DNA of 5,583 nt, taken from Candidatus Krumholzibacteriia bacterium. Its GTDB lineage: Bacteria > Krumholzibacteriota > Krumholzibacteriia > LZORAL124-64-63. This document shows positions 1-3,895 of this stretch, in pieces; the stretch's first letter is position 1, and every line of letters starts with the position of its first letter. The translations under genes were made by a program, and so were the position numbers. A model generated the notes under the pieces. It had not been told where the DNA came from. It did no database searches and saw only the letters and a list, made by a program, of their open reading frames with translations. Where the stretch lies: NCBI GenBank assembly GCA_014859985.1, contig JACZKN010000284.1, forward strand, positions 1 to 5,583, given 5' to 3'.

Positions 1-140
1 CGGTCGAGGACGTGCTGGCGGAGCGGCTGTTCCCGTCGCTGGTCCGGCTGCCTGGGCGATGGCAGACGTACTACGAACGCGGGGTCGCGACGCGGGGGGC
101 CCGCAACCGGGTCGAGCGGCGGCGGCGCTACGCGGCCTGA
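1..140 (+). CDS. C-terminal tail of an unrecognised protein (5' end outside the window)
   Basis: This is an open frame read from base 3 to a TGA at 138-140, leaving 45 residues. Nearly every third codon position is G or C, as expected for a real gene here, and the composition is protein-like, with an LPGRWQTYYERGV stretch followed by a very arginine-rich end (RNRVERRRRYAA). No family can be assigned from so short a tail. Arg is mostly CGG and Gly mostly GGG, unlike the CGC/GGC preference in the large gene at the right end, so it may have a different origin, but the sample is small. It converges on the minus-strand transglutaminase gene with a 65-base gap in which I see no clear terminator. 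The other two plus frames are also open over much of this stretch but give repetitive, shadow-like peptides. Confidence 0.5.
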   Translation, partial: VEDVLAERLFPSLVRLPGRWQTYYERGVATRGARNRVERRRRYAA

Positions 141-205
141 ATCGGCCAGACAGAGCCTCTCCAAAGCCGCCCTGATCGCATCGGACACAATCTCGGTGGC
201 ACAAC

Positions 206-1555
206 TCAGCTGCCGCCGCCCGGAGTCGCGCGGCTGAACAGGAACAGCGTCCTGACCGGCTGCACCCGGCCGGCGACCTCCAGCAGCGGATACGCCAGGA
301 AGTTGATCGGCCCCGCGGCGGGACCGGGGTCCAGGACCAGGTCGCGGCCGCGGGTGAACTCGAAGCGGTTGGCCGGGTGGTGGCCGAAGTAGTACATGGA
401 GAGCGCGCTGAATTTGTCGGCCTCGCTGATGTCCACGGGCCACCATTTGCCCTCGGCGTAGAACTCGGCCCAGCAGTGGTAGCCGTCGGTCCCGCCGTCG
501 TCCCGCTCGGAGGGGATCGCGGCGCCGATGGCGAACCGCGCGGGGATGCCGAGGGCGCGCGCCAGCCCGATGAAGTAGCTGTGGTAGTCGGTGCAGTTGC
601 CGTAGAGGGCGTTGCAGGCGTACACGGCATCGCCCTGGCCCCAGCCCTCGCCGAACTTCATGTAGCGCATCTGGTCCATCACGTGGTCGTACAGGGCCCG
701 GGCCCGCATCAGGTCGCCCTGCCGGCCGGCGGCCGCCTGCTCGGCGACGGCCCTGATCGTCGCGTCCGCGGGCACCAGGGCCTCGGGCTGCAGGTACCGC
801 CGCGCCTCGTCCGGATCGCCGGCATAGGCCCCTTTCTCGCGGCGCTCGACCGCGTAGACGATCTCCAGCGGTTTGCCGCCGTCCGTGGGCGTCAACTCCA
901 GGTAGAGCAACCGGTTGCCGTAGGCGGGGTCGGTCAGGACCCGGTGCTCGCCGGGCAGGCTCATCGACGTCACCGTCACGGTCTGAAACGCGTCCGATCC
1001 GGCCAGCGGGAGCCAGCAGCGCGCGTCGGCGGCGAGCTCCGGCAGCGTCGCCTGGTAGCGGAACTCGAAGACGTCCGTGCCGCCCAGGACGCCCAGCAGC
1101 TCACGCGAGGCCTCGTCCACCGGGGCGCGTACCCAGTGCTTGTCCTGGTCCTGCTGCCAGAGGTAGTACGGCCGGCCGTTGAGCTTGTGGACCGTCGTCT
1201 CGGTCACGGTCATGGCGCCGGGATCGCCCTCGAGGAAGAAGTCGATGTCGTAGAACTCGCCGTCGCTGCTGACCATGTCCACGCAGGCGAAGTGGCGGCG
1301 CGGCCCCAGGGAGGCGAGGTATTCCACGTGGACCCGCACGAGGTTGAGCTTCAGCTCCCCGTCCCCGAACGGCACGGTGAGGTACCCGCCGCCTTGCGCG
1401 GTCTCGGCGGCGATGTGGGCCTCGATGCCGGCCTTGATGTCGCCGGTCACGATGGGCGGGGCGGCGGCCGCCGGCGGCGGCACGAGGCCGAGCAGGAGCG
1501 CAGCGAGGGCGCCCACCGCCGTGTCTCGACCGGTCCGGAACGTGAAGACCAGCAT
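206..1555 (-). CDS. Exported transglutaminase-like (cysteine protease fold) protein with an extra N-terminal domain
   Basis: A 449-residue protein. The ATG at 1555 is chosen because AAGGAG lies 6 bases upstream and the next residues form a signal peptide: Arg7 and Arg10, a hydrophobic run at about 12-26, then an Ala/Pro-rich cleavage region near 29-34. The frame stays open upstream to 1783, but that part is low-complexity and overlaps the fasciclin gene. Three parts follow the signal. Residues about 36-140 hold a compact domain with FACVDMVSSDGEFYDIDFF and VHKLNGRPYY. Residues about 160-245 look like the beta-sandwich that often precedes bacterial transglutaminase cores (CWLPLAGSD, then GNRLLYLEL). 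Residues about 262-400 are the core, with the expected triad Cys321 (GNCTDYHSYF), His360 (GYHCWAEFY) and Asp375 (WPVDISEA). The intact triad suggests an active thiol enzyme acting outside the cytoplasm, as peptidase or amidase or in cross-linking; the substrate is unknown. It lies 97 bases downstream of the fasciclin gene on the same strand, probably in one transcript. Confidence 0.85.
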   Translation of the reverse strand: MLVFTFRTGRDTAVGALAALLLGLVPPPAAAAPPIVTGDIKAGIEAHIAAETAQGGGYLTVPFGDGELKLNLVRVHVEYLASLGPRRHFACVDMVSSDGEFYDIDFFLEGDPGAMTVTETTVHKLNGRPYYLWQQDQDKHWVRAPVDEASRELLGVLGGTDVFEFRYQATLPELAADARCWLPLAGSDAFQTVTVTSMSLPGEHRVLTDPAYGNRLLYLELTPTDGGKPLEIVYAVERREKGAYAGDPDEARRYLQPEALVPADATIRAVAEQAAAGRQGDLMRARALYDHVMDQMRYMKFGEGWGQGDAVYACNALYGNCTDYHSYFIGLARALGIPARFAIGAAIPSERDDGGTDGYHCWAEFYAEGKWWPVDISEADKFSALSMYYFGHHPANRFEFTRGRDLVLDPGPAAGPINFLAYPLLEVAGRVQPVRTLFLFSRATPGGGS

Positions 1556-1592
1556 GTCCGACTCCTTGCGCGGGCCGCGGGGGCCCCGGCTG

Positions 1593-1629
1593 CGCGGGAC
1601 GGCGGCGGCCCTGCCGCCGCCGCCCCGCG
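1593..1629. repeat. Strong intergenic hairpin between the fasciclin and transglutaminase genes
   Basis: The arms at 1593-1608 and 1614-1629 pair over 15 of 16 positions: an inner 9-bp perfect stem (1600-1608 with 1614-1622), one A/C mismatch (1599/1623), then six more pairs, around a 5-base loop. No T-run follows on either strand, so it is not a canonical intrinsic terminator. Its place between two genes of one probable transcript would suit RNA processing, mRNA stabilisation or partial attenuation. GC-rich, GGC/GCC-repetitive DNA forms such structures by chance more often than average DNA, which limits confidence in function. Confidence 0.45.
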
Positions 1630-1652
1630 GTTCGTTGTCGACCGGGCGGGGG

Positions 1653-2237
1653 CTAGTGCGCGGGGTGGTCCTTGGGTCTGCCCGCGGTACCCGCGTCCGC
1701 CGGGACGTCCGCCAGCACCACCGCGTCGACGACGTGGATGACGCCGTTGGCGGCCATGACGTCGGCCTTGACCACCATGGCACCGCCCACCGTCACGTTG
1801 CCCTGCTCGACCTTGATGTTCACGTCCTGGCCGCTGACGGTGGCGGCCTTCATGGTCTTGACGTCGGCGGCCATGATCCTGCCCGGCAGGACGTGGCAGG
1901 CCAGCAGCCCGGCGAGCTTCTCCTTGTTCTCCGGCTTGAGCAGGTTCTCCAGCGTGCCGGCCGGCAGCTTGGCGAAGGCCTCGTCGGTGGGGGCGAAGAC
2001 CGTGAACGGCCCCTCGCCCTGGAGCTTCGCGGTCAGGCCGGCCGCCTCGATGGCGGCGACGAGGGTCTTGAAGCTGCCGGCCGCGGTCGCCACCGCGACG
2101 ATGTCGCCCGCCTTGACCGGGCGCTCGGACAGCTGCGGATGCTCGGCCTGCTTCGGGTGTTCCTGGGCGAAGGCCGCCGGGAGCGCCGGAACCGTGGCCA
2201 ACAGGGAGGCAAGCGCAATGACACCGAGGGTTTTCAT
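1653..2237 (-). CDS. Exported single-domain fasciclin (FAS1) protein
   Basis: A 194-residue protein. The ATG at 2237 is supported by GGAGG 5 bases upstream and by a signal peptide starting right there: MKTLGVIALASLL and a hydrophobic stretch to about residue 20, with probable cleavage after AAFA at residue 24. The mature part begins with a short polar linker (QEHPKQAEHPQ), followed by one FAS1 domain at about 43-177. Its first conserved motif is GPFTVFAPTDEAFAKLP at 76-92, followed by CHVLPG at 114-119, where many relatives have YHV. The second is NGVIHVVDAVVL at 164-175. The tail is short, Gly/Pro/His-rich and without an anchor. FAS1 domains mediate adhesion or weak protein and matrix contacts and are common in bacterial envelopes as single secreted domains. 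The length is usual for that type. It is the first gene of the minus-strand pair and diverges from the EamA gene. I found no convincing promoter for it between 2238 and 2340. Confidence 0.93.
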   Translation of the reverse strand: MKTLGVIALASLLATVPALPAAFAQEHPKQAEHPQLSERPVKAGDIVAVATAAGSFKTLVAAIEAAGLTAKLQGEGPFTVFAPTDEAFAKLPAGTLENLLKPENKEKLAGLLACHVLPGRIMAADVKTMKAATVSGQDVNIKVEQGNVTVGGAMVVKADVMAANGVIHVVDAVVLADVPADAGTAGRPKDHPAH

Positions 2238-2411
2238 ATGGTCCTCCAAGGGAGAGTAGGATCTGCACGGGGGATATTGTCCGGACGGTCCATAGGCCGA
2301 TCCGCGGCAATCTGCGGCCGCCAGGGGCTCGCCCGTCAGACTAGCCGCGCCAGGCGGGATCCGCCACGGCACGGCGCGCCCGGCCCCGCGGCGGGGAACG
2401 GCGGGCAACCC

Positions 2412-2440
2412 TGGCCGCCCGTCCTGCCGGATGCTAGATT
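2412..2440 (+). promoter_or_regulatory. Weak candidate promoter for the EamA-type gene
   Basis: An extended -10-like element (TGC then TAGATT, 2432-2440) lies 17 bases after a poor -35 (TGGCCG, 2412-2417, 3 of 6 consensus positions). The implied transcript start near 2447 would leave a leader of about 45 bases before the GTG at 2491. TAGATT is also the -10 proposed for rex, but two cases are not a pattern. The rest of the 253-base divergent gap (2238-2490) is GC-rich with only short inverted repeats and no recognised motif. Confidence 0.27.
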
Positions 2441-2480
2441 CCGCCCGTTCCCGCCGCTCCGCCGACCCGTCCTATCTGCC

Positions 2481-2485
2481 GGAGG
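2481..2485 (+). promoter_or_regulatory. Ribosome binding site that selects the GTG start of the EamA-type gene
   Basis: A perfect GGAGG lies 5 bases before GTG at 2491. The in-frame ATG at 2431 has no such site, and it would add 20 polar residues ahead of the first membrane helix. The GTG is therefore preferred. Confidence 0.75.
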
Positions 2486-2490
2486 ATCCC

Positions 2491-2916
2491 GTGAATCCGT
2501 ACCTGCTCGCGCTCCTGACCGCGGTCGCCTGGGGCCTGGGCGGCTACTTCGAGAAGAAGGGCCTGCACCTGGGCAACCTGCCCCCGCAGCTGGGCATCAC
2601 CATCCGCACCGCCGTGGCGCTGGTGGTGCTGGGCGCCGTCAGCGCGCCCCACTGGAAGGAGGCGGCCCACGCCGGTCCCCGTGCCCTCTTGTACCTGGTG
2701 GTCGGCGGCGGCCTGGTGGCGGGATCCCTGGGCATGCTCTGCTTCTACGCCGCGCTCAAGGGAGCGCCCCTGTCCCGGGTCATGCCGATCGCCTTCACCG
2801 CGCCCCTGTTCGGGACGATCCTGGCCCTGACCTTCGGCGGTGAGCCGCTGACCCTCAAGACGCTGCTGGGCATGCTGCTGACCGTGGGCGGGATCGTGCT
2901 GCTGACGATCGGCTGA
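2491..2916 (+). CDS. Small EamA/DMT-superfamily membrane transporter
   Basis: A 141-residue protein, read as fMet at a GTG codon. It begins directly with a membrane helix, and about five hydrophobic segments are visible (roughly 3-20, 36-52, 65-88, 97-115, 122-140). Family-like features are the first helix with AVAWGLGGYFEKKGL, the middle FYAALKGAPLSRVMPI stretch (85-100), and the closing GGEPLTLKTLLGMLLTVGGIV pattern typical of the end of an EamA repeat. Full DMT exporters have two EamA repeats and about ten helices in roughly 300 residues. This one has a single repeat, so it would probably work as a dimer, as other short DMT proteins do. The substrate cannot be inferred. It is not truncated: start, stop and a following hairpin are all present. 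It diverges from the fasciclin gene and converges on rex with 54 bases between stop codons, so it appears to be a single-gene unit. Confidence 0.87.
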   Translation: MNPYLLALLTAVAWGLGGYFEKKGLHLGNLPPQLGITIRTAVALVVLGAVSAPHWKEAAHAGPRALLYLVVGGGLVAGSLGMLCFYAALKGAPLSRVMPIAFTAPLFGTILALTFGGEPLTLKTLLGMLLTVGGIVLLTIG

Positions 2917-2922
2917 ACGCAG

Positions 2923-2950
2923 GGCGGGGCGCCTGCCGGGGCGCCCCGCC
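2923..2950. terminator. Hairpin between convergent genes, probable bidirectional transcript end
   Basis: A perfect 11-bp GC-rich stem (2923-2933 with 2940-2950) with a 6-base loop lies 6 bases after the stop of the EamA-type gene and 20 bases beyond the stop of rex. Because it is symmetrical it would form in both transcripts. The downstream tract on the plus strand (GCTGTTCCTG) is only weakly T-rich and there is none on the minus strand. Termination is therefore inferred from the stem strength and its position. Confidence 0.6.
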
Positions 2951-2970
2951 GCTGTTCCTGAGGGCCCGGG

Positions 2971-3654
2971 CTATTCCCCGGCGACGAGCCCGTCGGTCCT
3001 CTCGTACCCGCCCTCGATGATGCACTTGACCCGGAAGCTGAGGGACATGATGCCGACGGCCAGGCGCTCGTTGCGGACCACGACGGTCTCGGGGACCTTC
3101 AGGTCCGTGGGCGCGAAGTTGAAGATGCCGACGATGCCCGCCCGGACCAGGCGGTCCGTCACCGCCTGGGCGTTGGCCGCGGGCACGGTCAGGATGGCGA
3201 TGCGCACGCCCTTGTCCCGGATCAGGAGTTCCAATTCGTCCATGTCCCTGACCGGCTGGCCGCGGATCTCCAGGCCGATGAGCTTCGGGTTCACGTCGAA
3301 GATGCCCACCACGGGGAATCCCTGCAGCTCCAGGTTCTGGTAGTTGGCCAGGGCCTGCCCCAGGTGGCCCGCCCCCAGGATCACCGTCGGCTGGGGCTGG
3401 GAGATGCCGATGATCTGCTCCAGGGCCGGCACCAGGATGTCCACCTGGTAGGGCCGACCGGGCCGGCTGAACCCGCCGAAGTAGTGGAAATCGTGGCGCA
3501 GCTGGCTGGCCTTGATGTCCAGGGACTCGGCCAGCTGGCGGCTGGACACGTCCTCCACGCCGATGGCCTGCAGCAACTTCAGCTTCTCCAGGTACAGGGG
3601 CAGCCGGTGGATGGTCGCGTCCGGCACGTTGCAGGCGCGTCTGGTCTTCCGCAC
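2971..3654 (-). CDS. rex: Redox-sensing transcriptional repressor Rex
   Basis: A 227-residue protein, close to the usual Rex length. Residues about 8-80 form the winged-helix DNA-binding domain: ATIHRLPLYLEKLKLL opens it, and the recognition-helix region ASQLRHDFHYFGGFSRPG (49-66) matches the family's QVRKDLSYFGEFG pattern. The Rossmann domain follows, with the dinucleotide-binding loop GAGHLGQAL at 94-102, the acidic end of the second strand in GIFDVNP (Asp120), ILTVPA at 154-159, NFAPTDLKVP at 179-188 and MSLSF at 203-207. Rex dimers bind operators when NADH is low and release them when NADH rises, derepressing fermentation and respiration genes. The GTG start at 3654 has GAGGG 6 bases upstream and places the conserved ATIHRLPLY at the expected distance. 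The gene stands alone, divergent from gatE and convergent with the EamA-type gene. Its upstream region carries a good promoter and Rex-box-like sites, implying autoregulation. Confidence 0.96.
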   Translation of the reverse strand: MRKTRRACNVPDATIHRLPLYLEKLKLLQAIGVEDVSSRQLAESLDIKASQLRHDFHYFGGFSRPGRPYQVDILVPALEQIIGISQPQPTVILGAGHLGQALANYQNLELQGFPVVGIFDVNPKLIGLEIRGQPVRDMDELELLIRDKGVRIAILTVPAANAQAVTDRLVRAGIVGIFNFAPTDLKVPETVVVRNERLAVGIMSLSFRVKCIIEGGYERTDGLVAGE

Positions 3655-3660
3655 GAGGGA

Positions 3661-3665
3661 CCCTC
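3661..3665 (-). promoter_or_regulatory. Ribosome binding site of rex
   Basis: GAGGG on the minus strand, 6 bases before the GTG codon at 3652-3654. It supports the GTG start; no other start gives both an SD site and the conserved N-terminus. The site is part of a short inverted repeat (GAGGG/CCCTC, 3655-3665), which might partly mask it in the RNA. Confidence 0.55.
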
Positions 3666-3672
3666 GCAGATG

Positions 3673-3690
3673 TTGTCAAAGCATTAACTG
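3673..3690. promoter_or_regulatory. Second Rex-box-like palindrome in the rex leader
   Basis: The plus strand reads TTGTCAA-AGCA-TTAACTG. Against the common Rex pattern TTGTTAA-N4-TTAACAA it matches 6 of 7 and 5 of 7 half-site positions. It lies inside the predicted 5' leader of rex, 19 bases before its start codon. Its centre is 41 bases from the centre of the better site at 3714-3731, about four helical turns, so two Rex dimers could sit on the same face. This local stretch is AT-richer than its surroundings, which raises the chance of a fortuitous match. Confidence 0.4.
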
Positions 3691-3713
3691 CTTTTCCGGT
3701 AACCAGCAGGCCG

Positions 3714-3731
3714 CTGTTACGGGATTCACAA
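3714..3731. promoter_or_regulatory. Rex operator at the presumed rex transcription start
   Basis: Read on the minus strand the site is TTGTGAA-TCCC-GTAACAG. The left half is identical to the classic Rex half-site TTGTGAA, and the right half matches TTAACAA at 5 of 7 positions. It begins 2 bases after the proposed -10 box of rex and covers the expected +1 (near 3727), the usual location for a simple repressor. The protein encoded just downstream is Rex itself, so autorepression is the natural reading. It also overlaps a weak possible -35 element facing gatE. Confidence 0.62.
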
Positions 3732-3755
3732 CGAATCTACCCGATCTGTTAAAAT
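3725..3755 (+). promoter_or_regulatory. Weak candidate promoter for gatE, overlapping the rex promoter
   Basis: TTCACA (3725-3730, 5 of 6) and TAAAAT (3750-3755, 5 of 6) face gatE, but the 19-base spacer is longer than ideal. A start near 3762 would give a leader of about 134 bases. If real, the Rex box at 3714-3731 covers its -35, and its body overlaps the rex promoter, so the two divergent units would compete. A second weak option is TGGAGC (3813-3818) with TATCTT (3836-3841) at 17-base spacing. Neither is decisive. Confidence 0.25.
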
Positions 3756-3762
3756 CCGTCAA
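3734..3762 (-). promoter_or_regulatory. Sigma70-type promoter of rex
   Basis: On the minus strand, TTGACG (3757-3762, 5 of 6 matches to TTGACA) is followed after exactly 17 bases by TAGATT (3734-3739, 4 of 6 matches to TATAAT). Transcription should start near 3727, giving a leader of about 72 bases before the GTG at 3654. The Rex-box-like site at 3714-3731 directly follows the -10. This is the best promoter match I find in the window. Confidence 0.62.
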
Positions 3763-3851
3763 CCCTTCAGGACCGATCCGCCCCCCTTGCCCGGCCTAAC
3801 CGCGCAAAGAACTGGAGCTTTGCCCCGGCGCTCCGTATCTTTGCCCGATCC

Positions 3852-3867
3852 CCGGCCCGCGGGCCGG
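3852..3867. repeat. Perfect 16-bp GC palindrome in the gatE leader
   Basis: CCGGCCCGCGGGCCGG reads the same on both strands and ends 28 bases before the gatE start codon, upstream of its weak ribosome binding site (GGAAG, 3886-3890). There is no T-run after it. As an RNA it could fold only into a strained hairpin or act in trans as a self-complementary patch. In DNA it may be only a product of the high GC content. Confidence 0.35.
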
Positions 3868-3895
3868 TGCGCCCCACCTCTGCCCGGAAGCGAAC

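Noticed and set aside
377..1741. A 454-codon plus-strand open frame opposite the transglutaminase gene
   Set aside because: Low-complexity Val/Gly/Ala/Arg/His peptide with no domain. The minus strand has a signal peptide, an SD site and a full catalytic triad.
1556..1783. N-terminal extension of the transglutaminase protein to an upstream ATG
   Set aside because: It would overlap the fasciclin gene, is low in complexity and would bury the signal peptide. The ATG at 1555 has AAGGAG at good spacing.
1447..2310. A 287-codon minus-strand frame overlapping fasciclin in another frame
   Set aside because: Arg/Gly/Pro-rich shadow. The FAS1 motifs are in the other minus frame.
2238..2408. N-terminal extension of the fasciclin protein to an upstream ATG at 2408
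   Set aside because: The internal ATG at 2237 has GGAGG and starts an evident signal peptide, which would be lost with the extension.
1275..2843. A long plus-strand open frame crossing the fasciclin gene, the intergenic gap and the EamA gene
   Set aside because: It spans two clearly coding genes in wrong frames and strand. It is open only because stop codons are rare at this GC content.
3674..3679. TTGACA on the minus strand as a -35 box for rex
   Set aside because: At 17-base spacing the -10 position falls across the start codon and has no TATAAT-like sequence. The hexamer is better explained as part of the second Rex-like palindrome.
3723..3737. Inverted repeat GATTC-N5-GAATC as a separate operator
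   Set aside because: The arms are only 5 bp and overlap the stronger Rex-box match and the -10 of rex. No regulator is suggested by the context.
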